DNA of 64,000 nt, from assembly GCA_902762875.1 (NCBI GenBank), contig CACWPS010000001.1, forward strand, positions 186,001 to 250,000, read 5' to 3'. Within the stretch, counting starts at the first letter, position 1; every line of letters begins with the position of its first letter. Made by a program: the position numbers and the translations under genes. Of the stretch, positions 41,233-50,461 are shown piece after piece. Source of the stretch: Oscillospiraceae bacterium (lineage in GTDB: Bacteria; Bacillota; Clostridia; Oscillospirales; Acutalibacteraceae). The notes beneath the pieces are model-generated. The model was not told the DNA's origin and made no database searches. It saw only the letters and a list, made by a program, of their open reading frames with translations.

Positions 41233-41514
41233 TTATTGCTTCTTTTCCTTAAGATAATAGTAAAAATATAAGCAAATATCGGTAGTGACCATAATAAAAT
41301 TAAGCACATAAAAAAACATAACATACCAAACAAGATTTAATGTTAATATTTTACCCACTATTCCGCACAAATAACCGGTATCGATAAGCAACAAAAACGG
41401 GAGACTTTTTCCTTTTGTAGATTTGTTCTTCAATGTTGTGGCAATATTATTAGGCCAAGAGAAACCGAATGCCACCATCATAAGTATTTCAAATATTTGC
41501 CCTATTTGATGCAT
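41233..41514 (-). CDS. SemiSWEET/PQ-loop-like small membrane protein (93 aa)
   Basis: A 93-residue protein with three membrane segments (about 5-20, 38-58 and 63-86). VAFGFSWPNNIATTLKNKST with KGKSLPFLLLIDTGYLCGIV resembles bacterial PQ-loop/SemiSWEET proteins, in which two three-helix units form a sugar channel. It begins two bases before the end-to-start gap with the DUF4886 gene and is probably co-transcribed with it. Transport of sugars or other small molecules is inferred from fold only. Confidence 0.65.
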   Translation of the reverse strand: MHQIGQIFEILMMVAFGFSWPNNIATTLKNKSTKGKSLPFLLLIDTGYLCGIVGKILTLNLVWYVMFFYVLNFIMVTTDICLYFYYYLKEKKQ

Positions 41515-41516
41515 AA

Positions 41517-42269
41517 CTAAATTGACCCCACTGTTTTATTAACTGATTTATTAATTATTTTAAGTATATTTGGATCGGCTGTAATGCCTTCGGACTCGGG
41601 AACGAATGTAACATTTTCCGCATCTGCGCCGCATAGGTATGAAAACCAGGTGACTGCCGCGGCATATCTGCCGTAAAGATAGCTTAAATGAAAACCGTCT
41701 CGGTTTAAGCTTTCGCCGCCGTTTTTATAATCAAAATACTCAGTATTATCACGCAGATATTGTATTACATCGCCTGTGGGAATAATTCCTAATGAAAGCT
41801 TTTTTGCCGCCGTTTCATAAGCTTCGCATATTTTTTTATACATTTCCGATTGATTTCTGCCGTATTTTAAAAATCCATCGTGTTCTGAATCAATCTCATA
41901 AGCCCAGGTCTTGTGCAGATAAATTCTTGCATTTGGGTTTGATTTCTTAACATTTTCGTACAGGTCGGTTAAATACGGCTCAAATGTTGAATAATCACCG
42001 CTAAAATTACTTACCTGCTGTAAAGTTATGACATCCCAATTATCCGAATATAATGTATCGGTTAAAGCAGCTTTTCTTTGAAAGACTCCGTTTATTTCTA
42101 AATCATAAGCCTCGGCTCTGTCCAAAAAATGTTCCCAATGAGTGCTTAAAGAACAACCGCCTATAAATAAATTAACAGCGTAAATATCCTCTCCCGCACT
42201 TTCGGCAACCTGATGCAGCCACTTGTGAGCATCCTGTGAAAAACTGTTTCCTATGCTTAATATTTTCAA
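41517..42269 (-). CDS. DUF4886 domain protein, SGNH-hydrolase-like
   Basis: A 250-residue protein. ILSIGNSFSQDAHKWLHQVA holds the GNSF block with the likely nucleophile serine; WDVITLQQVSNFSGDYSTFE and LNRDGFHLSYLYGRYAAAVT (D-x-x-H) complete the SGNH-like set. No signal peptide is found, so it is cytosolic. I chose TTG 42269, seven bases after GGAG; the GTG at 42278 abuts the ribosome site. Such proteins may remove acyl groups from carbohydrates. The terminator at 42303-42337 separates it from nhaC. Confidence 0.8.
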   Translation of the reverse strand: MKILSIGNSFSQDAHKWLHQVAESAGEDIYAVNLFIGGCSLSTHWEHFLDRAEAYDLEINGVFQRKAALTDTLYSDNWDVITLQQVSNFSGDYSTFEPYLTDLYENVKKSNPNARIYLHKTWAYEIDSEHDGFLKYGRNQSEMYKKICEAYETAAKKLSLGIIPTGDVIQYLRDNTEYFDYKNGGESLNRDGFHLSYLYGRYAAAVTWFSYLCGADAENVTFVPESEGITADPNILKIINKSVNKTVGSI

Positions 42270-42302
42270 AAGAATCACTCCGAATTTGAATTATAATCAA
42301 GT

Positions 42303-42337
42303 AATAATAACCACCCGTTTGAGGGGTGGTTATTATT
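42303..42337 (-). terminator. Terminator after the NhaC-type gene
   Basis: 14-bp perfect arms (AATAATAACCACCC / GGGTGGTTATTATT) with a seven-base loop. Confidence 0.8.
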
Positions 42338-42338
42338 T

Positions 42339-44003
42339 TTAAGCGGATTTTCTTTTGCTGTTCACAAAATGAAGTATAAGCATAAGCGCGGTCAGGAGAA
42401 CAATTCCTGTTCCGAGGATTACAAACACATTCTGAACAAAGCCCGCTAGTAAGTAGCATACAAGCGAAATTGCCGCTACTGTCATAGCATAGGGCAACTG
42501 GGTCGAAACATGGTTAACGTGATTGCACTGCGCGCCTGTGGACGCCATAATCGTGGTGTCCGAAATAGGTGAGCAATGGTCGCCGCAAACAGCGCCCGCA
42601 AGGCAGGCGGAAATGCAGATAACAACCATTGAGGGAATAGCGCCGGTAGAAGAAACATTCGCAAGCTGATTTTCAAATACACCTGTGACAATCGGAATAA
42701 GAATACCGAAGGTACCCCAAGAGGTTCCTGTTGCAAATGCAAGACCGACAGCCACTACAAAGAGGATTGCGGGCAGAAGAATCTGAACAGCGGTAGCCGA
42801 CTCAACAAGTGAGGAAACATAAGAGCCTGCCTCTAAAAGACCTGTCATTGACTTTAACGCCCAGGCAAAGGTAAGAATAAGTATGGCGGGAACCATCTGT
42901 TTAAAGCCCTCGGGAATAGCTTGCATACAGTCATTAAAGCTTAATACCCTGCGGCAGATATAATAAATAACAATGAGGATTAATGCGGCGATAGAACCGA
43001 TAGAAAGACCGTAGGCCGCATCACAATCTGCAAATGCGTCAATAAAGCCGGCACCCGAGAAGAAACCGCCCGTGTAAATCATACCCGTTACGCAAAGAAC
43101 AATGAGAACGATAACGGGAAGTACAAGGTCAATAACCTTACCCTTTGTTGTAACGGGAGTCTCTGATGCTGAAGAATATGTATTATCCCCTGTTGTGAAC
43201 AAGTCGCCCTTTGCGGCGTTTTGCTCGTGGGTGCGCATAGAACCGTAATCAACATTGAGTACAGACATAAGTATTACCATTAAAATGGTAAGCAGAGCGT
43301 ACATATTGTAAGGAATTGTTTTTATAAAGAGTGATATGCCGTTTACGCCCTCAACAGTACCGCTGACTGCCGCTGCCCAAGAGGAAATCGGGGCTATAAT
43401 ACAGATAGGTGCGGCGGTCGCATCTATAAGATAGGCAAGCTTTGCACGGGAAATCTTGTGAGAATCGGTGACGGGGCGCATAACCGAGCCAACGGTTAAG
43501 CAGTTAAAGTAATCGTCAACGAAAATAAGCGCTCCGAGCCCGAAGGTTGCAAGAGATGCTCCCCTGCGGGTTTTAATTCTTTTTACCGCCCATTCACCGT
43601 AAGCACGGCTTCCGCCCGCACGGTTCATAAGCACAACAATTATTCCGAGAACAACAAGGAATACAAGTATACCCACATTCCAAGAATCCGAAATATTCTT
43701 GATAATACCCTCGTTTACAACGGCATTAAAGAATGCGGGAAATCCGCTTCCGAGAGTTGCATCCTCGCCTATCGAAATAGCGGTAGAGGAGAACATACAA
43801 AGCAGACCGCCTGTTACAATACCGAGAAAAAGTGAAGAATAAACTTCCTTAGTAATGAGTGCCAGTCCTATTGCCACAACCGGCGGCAATAGCGACCAGA
43901 GGGAGTTTACAGGGCTTGTTATCGGTGACTGAATAAAGCAGAGAACGACAAAAGCCAACACGATTAGCGCAAAAATGATTTTGCTTAATACACCTTTTTT
44001 CAT
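42339..44003 (-). CDS. nhaC: Na+/H+ antiporter NhaC family protein
   Basis: A 554-residue polytopic membrane protein from ATG 44003 with AGGAGG upstream. Family motifs include ATFGLGALIFVDDYFNCLTV, LIDATAAPICIIAPISSWAA, ALKSMTGLLEAGSYVSSLVE, FATGTSWGTFGILIPI and CGDHCSPISDTTIMASTGAQ followed by CNHVNHVSTQLPYA. This fits the NhaC/amino-acid-antiporter group; members also exchange malate or amino acids, so the substrate is uncertain. Its short leader holds a strong terminator hairpin (44033-44061), hinting at attenuation. Confidence 0.88.
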   Translation of the reverse strand: MKKGVLSKIIFALIVLAFVVLCFIQSPITSPVNSLWSLLPPVVAIGLALITKEVYSSLFLGIVTGGLLCMFSSTAISIGEDATLGSGFPAFFNAVVNEGIIKNISDSWNVGILVFLVVLGIIVVLMNRAGGSRAYGEWAVKRIKTRRGASLATFGLGALIFVDDYFNCLTVGSVMRPVTDSHKISRAKLAYLIDATAAPICIIAPISSWAAAVSGTVEGVNGISLFIKTIPYNMYALLTILMVILMSVLNVDYGSMRTHEQNAAKGDLFTTGDNTYSSASETPVTTKGKVIDLVLPVIVLIVLCVTGMIYTGGFFSGAGFIDAFADCDAAYGLSIGSIAALILIVIYYICRRVLSFNDCMQAIPEGFKQMVPAILILTFAWALKSMTGLLEAGSYVSSLVESATAVQILLPAILFVVAVGLAFATGTSWGTFGILIPIVTGVFENQLANVSSTGAIPSMVVICISACLAGAVCGDHCSPISDTTIMASTGAQCNHVNHVSTQLPYAMTVAAISLVCYLLAGFVQNVFVILGTGIVLLTALMLILHFVNSKRKSA

Positions 44004-44025
44004 TTTTTTACCTCCTGAAAATAAA

Positions 44026-44061
44026 GAAAAAAGCCGTGACTGCTTGATAAGCAATCACGGC
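44026..44061 (-). terminator. Leader terminator (attenuator candidate) of nhaC
   Basis: GCCGTGA-TGCTT and AAGCA-TCACGGC arms followed by TTTTTTCTT, between the promoter (44101-44129) and the nhaC start. Leader from the predicted start to the hairpin is only about 35 bases, too short for known large riboswitches. Confidence 0.65.
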
Positions 44062-44100
44062 GAATGCCTGAAAATGATATGTACAAGCTAATACAAAATG

Positions 44101-44129
44101 ATAATATCACAGTATATTAGACTTGTCAA
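44101..44129 (-). promoter_or_regulatory. Sigma-A promoter of nhaC
   Basis: TTGACA (44129-44124), 17-base spacer, TATTAT (44106-44101). Confidence 0.8.
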
Positions 44130-44159
44130 CAAAAAATTAATAATCTGTTCAAAATTAGC

Positions 44160-44867
44160 TTATAAGGATTTAACCTGTCCTTTAATACAAAGGGAAAAAT
44201 TACCGCCTTTAAGGATTTTCACAAGCTCATCTATATCTTCAATAGGCTTTTCGGTGAATATGCCCGCATTACCTATTCTGTCACTATTAGCTTCATGAAT
44301 ATCTCCGCCGGAGGTCATAAGTTTATTAAAACTTCGAGCATACTCAAAAGCTTTTTCGTTTTCCTCATCATAATTGCAGGAATTATAAATTTCAACCCCG
44401 TCAGCGCAGTAAAGCTCAGGCTGAACTGTAGGGTCAATATATTCCCGTTCTCTGTAAGGATGCGCCTGAACAACCAAGCATCCTGCGTTTTGCAAAAGCT
44501 TGCAAATATCCTCTACGGGCATACCCTCAATCTCGGGATGCTCATAAAGAAATTCCCTGTGAAGACCGTAAAACAGTATGTCGTGACCGCCGGCATAGGA
44601 ATATTCGGCACCGAAAAACACCTTAAAGCCATCATATTCCTCCGCCGCCTTTGCCGCACGCTGATAAGCGGTATAATACCTATCAACCCTTTCCCGCCAA
44701 GGAAGCTCTCTCGGGACGGGGGTAGCGTTACAGCCGCAGATAAAATGGTCGGTAATAACAATCCCGTTATATCCCTTTTCGGCGTATGCCTTTACCTGCT
44801 CCTCGGGAGCGCTTCGTCCGCAGCAGCTACTTACGCTTGTATGAACATGTAAATCATACTTATACAT
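44160..44867 (-). CDS. PHP domain metal-dependent phosphoesterase
   Basis: A 235-residue protein of the PHP superfamily: YDLHVHTSVSSCCGRSAPEE (H-x-H), ITDHFICG (DH), VFFGAEYSYAGGHDILFYGL, VVQAHPYRERE and SGGDIHEANSDRIGN (D-x-H) supply the trinuclear metal site. Substrate may be a nucleotide or a histidinol-phosphate-like phosphoester. It lies 24 bases after ftsH and could be the last gene of that operon. No membrane segment. Confidence 0.85.
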   Translation of the reverse strand: MYKYDLHVHTSVSSCCGRSAPEEQVKAYAEKGYNGIVITDHFICGCNATPVPRELPWRERVDRYYTAYQRAAKAAEEYDGFKVFFGAEYSYAGGHDILFYGLHREFLYEHPEIEGMPVEDICKLLQNAGCLVVQAHPYREREYIDPTVQPELYCADGVEIYNSCNYDEENEKAFEYARSFNKLMTSGGDIHEANSDRIGNAGIFTEKPIEDIDELVKILKGGNFSLCIKGQVKSL

Positions 44868-44891
44868 AAGAATTCCTCAAACCTTAAATAA

Positions 44892-46742
44892 TTAAACCGC
44901 TAATGTCGGCTCTTCCATTATTGCACGGAAGTCCTCGCCGGAAATCTTTTCTTTATCAAAGAGGATTTTAGCAACCTCGTGAAGCTTAGGCATAGCGCCG
45001 TTTAAGAGTTCAATCGCCTTCTTGTACTGGTTCATAACAATCGACTCGATTTCCTCATCGATTACTGCGGCGGTTTTCTCTGAATAGTTGGGCGTCGAAG
45101 AGAAATCACGGCCTAAGAAGACCTCGTTATCGTCGTGACCGTAGGTTACAAGCCCCAATTTATCGCTCATACCGAACTTTGTTACCATCTTGCGCGCCAA
45201 GTCGGTGGCTCTTTCAATATCGTTAGAAGCACCTGTGCAAACATCGTTTTGGGTAAGCTGTTCAGCCGCTCTGCCGCCCAACAGGGAGCAAATCTGCTCT
45301 AACATCTGATTTTTTGAAGTATGGCCCTTTTCGTCAACCGGCAGATACATTGTATATCCCGCCGCCATACCTCGCTGAATAATAGAAATCTGGTGAACGG
45401 GGTCTTGAGTTGGCAAGAAGTAGGATACAACCGCATGGCCCGCCTCGTGGTAAGCAGTTACCATCTTATCCTTATCCGAAACGATATGGGACTTCTTCTC
45501 TGCACCCATTACCACCTTAATGGTAGCCTCCTCGATTTCTTCCTGTGTAATAGCCTTCTTTTTATGCCTTACCGCAAGAAGAGCCGATTCGTTTAAGAGA
45601 TTTGCAAGGTCTGCACCTGTAAAGCCCGAGGTGGATTTTGCTATAGTGGCAAGGTTTACATCGGGGCCTAAGGGCTTTCCTCTTGAATGAACCTTCAAGA
45701 TTTCCTCTCTGCCCTTAACATCGGGGTAGTTTACGGTGATCTGGCGGTCAAAGCGGCCGGGTCTTAACAGCGCCTTATCAAGTATATCGGGGCGGTTTGT
45801 AGCCGCCATTACTATAACGCCCTCGTTTGTGCCAAAGCCGTCCATTTCAACAAGCATTTGATTGAGGGTCTGCTCACGCTCATCGTGACCGCCGCCGAGA
45901 CCCGCACCGCGCTGACGGCCCACAGCATCAATTTCATCAATAAATATTATTGCGGGGGCTGCCTTTTTAGCCTCACCGAATAAATCACGCACACGGGAAG
46001 CGCCCACGCCTACAAACATTTCAACAAAGTCAGAGCCGGAAATCGAGAAAAACGGCACTCCCGCCTCTCCCGCAACTGCTCTTGCTAAGAGAGTTTTACC
46101 CGTTCCCGGAGGGCCTACAAGCAAAACGCCCTTAGGAATCTTTGCGCCGAGCTCATTGTACTTTTTGGGGTCTTTGAGGAAATCGACTATCTCTGCCATT
46201 TCCTCCTTTTCCTCGTCGGCGCCCGCAACATCGGCAAAGGTGGTTTTCTTTTTACCGTCGTCCTTTCTGGCCTTGGCCTTTCCGAAGCCCATGGTCTTGT
46301 CCGTCCCCATTGAGGCGTTCATACGCTTCATTATGAATATCCAGAAGACAACCATAATGGCAATCATAAGGACGGTGGGCAAAAGATTCATAAGCCACGC
46401 CGCCTGACCGCCCGACTTATAATCGTATTTAATGATTTTATCGGTGCCGCTGTTCTTCTCGTTAATCGACATAACGGCTTCATTAACATCGTTATAGAAA
46501 ATTGAGGGGTCGGCAATGGTATAGTGGTATTTTTTGCCGTCGTCACGCTTGGTGTAAACAAGGTCGCCGCTGTAAAGGTTAAGCTCAAATTCGGAAATTT
46601 CATTATCCTTAACCATATCGACAATCTCGTAATACTTCGTCTCAACAGTGTTTTTTGAAAGATAGGAAACCGAAAGTATAGCCATAATAAAGACTATAGG
46701 TATACCTATAAACAAAAGCACATTTTTTAAATTCTTGTTCAA
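44892..46742 (-). CDS. ftsH: ATP-dependent zinc metalloprotease FtsH
   Basis: A 616-residue membrane protease. Two membrane segments (about 8-27 and 115-136) flank an extracytoplasmic domain. The AAA module has Walker [17 protein letters not shown], pore motif [11 protein letters not shown], Walker [12 protein letters not shown] and second-region homology [20 protein letters not shown]; the peptidase has the zinc motif HEAGHAV and later Glu in the ATDLARKMV region. It degrades unfolded membrane and regulatory proteins. Gene order tilS-hpt-ftsH is typical of Firmicutes and supports one operon. Confidence 0.97.
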   Translation of the reverse strand: MNKNLKNVLLFIGIPIVFIMAILSVSYLSKNTVETKYYEIVDMVKDNEISEFELNLYSGDLVYTKRDDGKKYHYTIADPSIFYNDVNEAVMSINEKNSGTDKIIKYDYKSGGQAAWLMNLLPTVLMIAIMVVFWIFIMKRMNASMGTDKTMGFGKAKARKDDGKKKTTFADVAGADEEKEEMAEIVDFLKDPKKYNELGAKIPKGVLLVGPPGTGKTLLARAVAGEAGVPFFSISGSDFVEMFVGVGASRVRDLFGEAKKAAPAIIFIDEIDAVGRQRGAGLGGGHDEREQTLNQMLVEMDGFGTNEGVIVMAATNRPDILDKALLRPGRFDRQITVNYPDVKGREEILKVHSRGKPLGPDVNLATIAKSTSGFTGADLANLLNESALLAVRHKKKAITQEEIEEATIKVVMGAEKKSHIVSDKDKMVTAYHEAGHAVVSYFLPTQDPVHQISIIQRGMAAGYTMYLPVDEKGHTSKNQMLEQICSLLGGRAAEQLTQNDVCTGASNDIERATDLARKMVTKFGMSDKLGLVTYGHDDNEVFLGRDFSSTPNYSEKTAAVIDEEIESIVMNQYKKAIELLNGAMPKLHEVAKILFDKEKISGEDFRAIMEEPTLAV

Positions 46743-46760
46743 AAGGGGTATGCTCCTTTC

Positions 46761-47306
46761 CTATTTGTCAGCGTAAACCTTGGGCGATAAAACACCGACA
46801 TAAGGCAAATTTCTGTATTTTTCGTTATAATCAAGACCGTAGCCTATAACAAACTCATCGGGTATAACCTTTCCGACATAATCGGCTTTAATATCCGCCT
46901 GCCTGTTAGCGGGCTTATCAAGAAAAGCGCACACCCTAATGCTTGCGGCGTTCCTGTCAAGCAGAACATTTTTAAGGTAAGCGAGTGTAATACCGGAATC
47001 GAGAATATCCTCAACCAAAAGTATATCGCAGCCGTCGGGGTTGATATCAAGGTCCTTTTTGAATTTTACAACACCTGTGGTTTTAGTACCGTTGTATGAC
47101 GATACCGCCATAAAATCAATCTCGCAGTCGCAGGTAATATTACGCATTAAGTCTGCCATAAATACCACCGCACCCTTAAGCACGCTTACAAGCAACAGCT
47201 TTTTACCCTTGTAGTCACGTGAGATTTCCTCGCCTAATCTTGCGCATATCTCTTTAATTTCCTCCTCGGATACGAGGATTTTTTCAACATCTTTGTCAAG
47301 CGACAT
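46761..47306 (-). CDS. hpt: Hypoxanthine phosphoribosyltransferase
   Basis: A 181-residue purine salvage enzyme. The PRPP-binding motif is LLVEDILDSGITLAYL, the catalytic flexible loop contains MAVSSYNGTKTTGVVKFKKD, and PDEFVIGYGLDYNEKYRNLP is the purine-binding C-terminal region. It converts hypoxanthine or guanine with PRPP to IMP or GMP in the cytosol. It lies between tilS (11 bases) and ftsH (18 bases), as in Bacillus, where HprT and TilS also interact in ftsH control. Confidence 0.96.
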   Translation of the reverse strand: MSLDKDVEKILVSEEEIKEICARLGEEISRDYKGKKLLLVSVLKGAVVFMADLMRNITCDCEIDFMAVSSYNGTKTTGVVKFKKDLDINPDGCDILLVEDILDSGITLAYLKNVLLDRNAASIRVCAFLDKPANRQADIKADYVGKVIPDEFVIGYGLDYNEKYRNLPYVGVLSPKVYADK

Positions 47307-47317
47307 TTTTTCAACCC

Positions 47318-48625
47318 CTAATCATTAATTTTGCTCTGTGATGCGTTAATTATCATAATATCACGGGAATTCTTTGTGACTGCGCATCTCTGCGCAACGC
47401 CTATTCCGAAAATCCAGATAACTCCCGCATCGTCAGCAAGAACAGGAAGACTGTCTCTAAGCTCGGTGGGCACACGATACTCATTCATAAGCTTTTTAAG
47501 GGATTTTGTGCATCCCCGCCCCGCAAGTCTTATACTGTCCCCTGTCTGTCTTGTCCTTAATACTGATTTTCCTATAATTTTATCACAGTCAAGCGAATTA
47601 TTTAATAACAAATTATTAATTTTTTCGCCGTTTGTAAACAAATCGTTAATGCGGCGCTGGGTTTTAACCTGAAAATCAATATTTTCACTGTTTTCAGTTT
47701 GTTTTATAAACAGTCGGCCCTTCTTTACTTCGGCATAAAAGCCTGAGGGAAGCCCTGTTCTCCCGCCCGCACCGCATATTCTGTAAATTTCCGAAATATG
47801 CAAATTGTCAAGGGATAATTCGTCAGCAGAAATTTCCGCAAGCTTTTTTATGGATCTTTTTGCAATAGGCGCTTTCGGCAGAGAGGATACATCAAGTCCT
47901 CCCCCGCTTAAATTTTCATACAAATATCTATCCGCACATTCCTCTAAAAACAAACTATCCTCGGATAATTCCGACGCTGCTCTTACCGCCGCTCTTTCAG
48001 CACTCGGGTTAATCTCCTTCAAAACAGGGATAACCTTATGCCTGATTTTATTGCGTGTATAATCATCGGATAGGTTTGTTGAATCGGTGACATATCGGAT
48101 ACTGTTTTTTTTACAGTAGGCCTCAACATCTTCCCGTGTGCATAAAATCAAGGGTCTAATAAAAATTCCCCGTTTAGGCGGTATTCCGCAAAGTCCTTTA
48201 AGTGCAGAGCCCCTTGTAAGGTTGAAAAGCAGAGTTTCAAGGTTATCGCTTGCGGTGTGTGCGGTTGCGACCGCACCCTTGCTTACCCGAGACAGAAAGT
48301 CATATCTTACCTCTCTTGCGGCAAGCTCGGTGCTTAATTTTCTTTCCTGTGCGTATCTAGGCACATCAATCCTCTCGCAAAAGAGCGGTACGCCTAATTT
48401 TTCGCACTGCTTCTTTACAAATTCCTCGTCCCTTACCGCCTCATCTCCCCTAATCATATGGTTAAGGTGAGCCGCAAAGAGATTAATACCGAGCTTTTCT
48501 CTGAGATTAAACAGCGCATATAAAAGGGACATTGAGTCCGCCCCGCCGGAAAGGGCAACGGTCACCTCTTTTGTGTCTTGTAAGAGAGAAAACCGTTCTA
48601 TCGCCGTTAAAACCGATTTTTCCAT
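47318..48625 (-). CDS. tilS: tRNA(Ile)-lysidine synthetase
   Basis: A 435-residue enzyme from ATG 48625. The PP-loop SGGADSMSLLYALFNLREKL activates the C34 of tRNA-Ile(CAU) with ATP for lysine attachment; NHMIRGDEAVRDEEFVKKQC, ATAHTASDNLETLLFNLTRG and RKIRHKVIPVLKEINP-like family blocks (TRNKIRHKVIPVLKEINPSA) are present; TilS C-terminal domains follow. The start overlaps the dnaB stop (TAATG), so they are coupled. An upstream in-frame start at 48673 lies inside dnaB and has no ribosome site. Confidence 0.95.
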   Translation of the reverse strand: MEKSVLTAIERFSLLQDTKEVTVALSGGADSMSLLYALFNLREKLGINLFAAHLNHMIRGDEAVRDEEFVKKQCEKLGVPLFCERIDVPRYAQERKLSTELAAREVRYDFLSRVSKGAVATAHTASDNLETLLFNLTRGSALKGLCGIPPKRGIFIRPLILCTREDVEAYCKKNSIRYVTDSTNLSDDYTRNKIRHKVIPVLKEINPSAERAAVRAASELSEDSLFLEECADRYLYENLSGGGLDVSSLPKAPIAKRSIKKLAEISADELSLDNLHISEIYRICGAGGRTGLPSGFYAEVKKGRLFIKQTENSENIDFQVKTQRRINDLFTNGEKINNLLLNNSLDCDKIIGKSVLRTRQTGDSIRLAGRGCTKSLKKLMNEYRVPTELRDSLPVLADDAGVIWIFGIGVAQRCAVTKNSRDIMIINASQSKIND

Positions 48626-49995
48626 TATCTGAACACATCCACAGAGGTAAATCTTGTAAACTGACCGTCCCAATGCAGGTCAACCGTGCCGATTTCGCCG
48701 TGGCGGTTTTTAGCAACAATACACTCTGCTCTTGTTTCGTCGCTCCTGTCCTCATCGTCCGACTTTTCGTTATCATAATACGATTCACGGTAGAGGAAAA
48801 GCACTATATCGGCGTCCTGCTCGATAGAGCCTGATTCTCTAAGGTCCGAAAGGGCGGGTCTGTGGGATTTTCCCTTGGTTTCGGTACCACGGGAAAGCTG
48901 AGCGCAGGCGATTACAGGTACCTTTAAATCCTTTGCCATAATTTTAAGATTACGGGTGATTTCCGAAACCTCCTGAACACGGTTTTCGGTAGACCTTGCC
49001 GACTTCATAAGACCTAAATAGTCTACCACAACAAGGTCAAGCTGTTTCATTCGGCGTAGCTTCGCCTTCATTTCAGGTACGGTTATTGAAGAGGTTTCGT
49101 CAAAATAGATATTAGCCTTTGAAAGGGCGTCGCCTGCTTGGGCGAGTCTTGTCCACTCGTCGTCATCAAGCTCGCCTGTCCTTAGCTTTTCGCTCTTAAT
49201 TCCCGCTTCACTTGACAACATACGCTGTGCTAATTGGTCCCTAGTCATCTCAAGGGAGAAAAAGCATACGGTTTTTCCCGTATTCATAGCCACATTTCTT
49301 ACAATGTTAAGGGCGAAAGAGGTTTTACCCATACCCGGTCTCGCACCCAAAATTATAAGGTCGGACTTATTAAGGCCAGTTATCATTTTATCAAGGTCAC
49401 CGATACCGCAGGGTATGCCCACATAATCAGCCCTTGTTTCGGGGTCTGCCATTTTAGAAAGTCGGTCATAGGTCTCGTTCTCAATAACGCTCTTAATATG
49501 GGTAAGACCGCTGATTTCACGCCCTTGGCGTATTTCAAAAATACGCTGTTCGGCGTTGTCTATCAGTCTGCCCGAATCTAATTCGTTTTCATTAATGTCC
49601 TTTATAATATCCTGTGCGGCGGTCATAAGGGAGCGTGCATAATACCGCTCACGGATTATTGCGACATATGTAAGCACATTTGCCGCCGAGGGGACAGTCT
49701 GGACAAGCTGTGTTAAATACGCCTTGCCCCCCGCCTCGTCATAAACGCCGTCGCTTTTCAATTTTTCAAGGAGAGATACAAAATCTATAGTCTGGCTAAG
49801 CTCGTACATAGCCGACATTGCGGAGTAAATTTCCCTATGCTGGGGGATATAAAAATACTCCGTTTTCATTTGTACGGCAATTTCGTTTAAACACTGCGGG
49901 TCTATTATAACAGAGCCCAAAACCGCCTGCTCCGCCTCTACAGAATAAGGAAGCCTGCCGCCCTCAAGGTCGTAAATAAGCTTTTCGTCAGCCAT
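48625..49995 (-). CDS. dnaB: Replicative DNA helicase
   Basis: A 456-residue hexameric helicase. The N-terminal domain (about 12-115, PYSVEAEQAVLGSVIIDPQC) binds primase; the RecA-like domain has Walker A GARPGMGKTSFALNIVRN, Walker B DLVVVDYLGLM, and H4-type motif SDLRESGSIEQDADIVLFLY. C-terminal GEIGTVDLHWDGQFTRF is characteristic. It lies four bases after rplI, the common L9-DnaB order. Cytosolic; unwinds DNA at the fork. Confidence 0.97.
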   Translation of the reverse strand: MADEKLIYDLEGGRLPYSVEAEQAVLGSVIIDPQCLNEIAVQMKTEYFYIPQHREIYSAMSAMYELSQTIDFVSLLEKLKSDGVYDEAGGKAYLTQLVQTVPSAANVLTYVAIIRERYYARSLMTAAQDIIKDINENELDSGRLIDNAEQRIFEIRQGREISGLTHIKSVIENETYDRLSKMADPETRADYVGIPCGIGDLDKMITGLNKSDLIILGARPGMGKTSFALNIVRNVAMNTGKTVCFFSLEMTRDQLAQRMLSSEAGIKSEKLRTGELDDDEWTRLAQAGDALSKANIYFDETSSITVPEMKAKLRRMKQLDLVVVDYLGLMKSARSTENRVQEVSEITRNLKIMAKDLKVPVIACAQLSRGTETKGKSHRPALSDLRESGSIEQDADIVLFLYRESYYDNEKSDDEDRSDETRAECIVAKNRHGEIGTVDLHWDGQFTRFTSVDVFR

Positions 49996-49999
49996 ATTT

Positions 50000-50440
50000 T
50001 TACTCCGAAACCTTAACGGTAATTTTTGCAGTTACGCCCTGATAGAGCTTAATTTCGGCCGTATATTCACCGAAATTCTTAATATCGGCAACATTCATTT
50101 TTTTGCGGTCAATCTCAATGCCGAGCTTTGCTTTAATCTCGGCGGCAATTTCCTTTGAGGTGACAGAGCCGAAAAGCTTGCCGCCTGCACCTGCTTTAGC
50201 GGTAATGCTTACGGTTTTTCCGTCAAGCCTTGCGGCGGTTTCCTTTGCGGCGGCGATTTCCTCTTTTTTGTGATGCGCCGCAGACTCCTCACGGTTTTTA
50301 AGCTCGTTTAAAGCCGCATTATCGGCTTCAATTGCTAATTTTTTCGGGAAAAGAAAATTCCTTGCGTATCCGTCGGATACATTGCAAAGCTCACCTTTTT
50401 TACCCTTTCCTTTTACATCCTGTAACAATACTACCTTCAT
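50000..50440 (-). CDS. rplI: 50S ribosomal protein L9
   Basis: A 146-residue protein starting [20 protein letters not shown] with the N-terminal 23S rRNA-binding domain ([15 protein letters not shown]), a long central helix ([20 protein letters not shown]) and the C-terminal domain ([20 protein letters not shown]). The start is ATG 50440 with AAAGGG eight bases upstream; the GTG at 50449 is too close to it. It is the gene between RNase J and dnaB. Confidence 0.96.
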   Translation of the reverse strand: MKVVLLQDVKGKGKKGELCNVSDGYARNFLFPKKLAIEADNAALNELKNREESAAHHKKEEIAAAKETAARLDGKTVSITAKAGAGGKLFGSVTSKEIAAEIKAKLGIEIDRKKMNVADIKNFGEYTAEIKLYQGVTAKITVKVSE

Positions 50441-50461
50441 ATTGTACACCCTTTCAACTAA

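Noticed and set aside
42482..42742. Minus-strand 86-codon ORF inside nhaC
   Set aside because: It lies fully in another frame of a well-conserved transporter gene and has no motif of its own.
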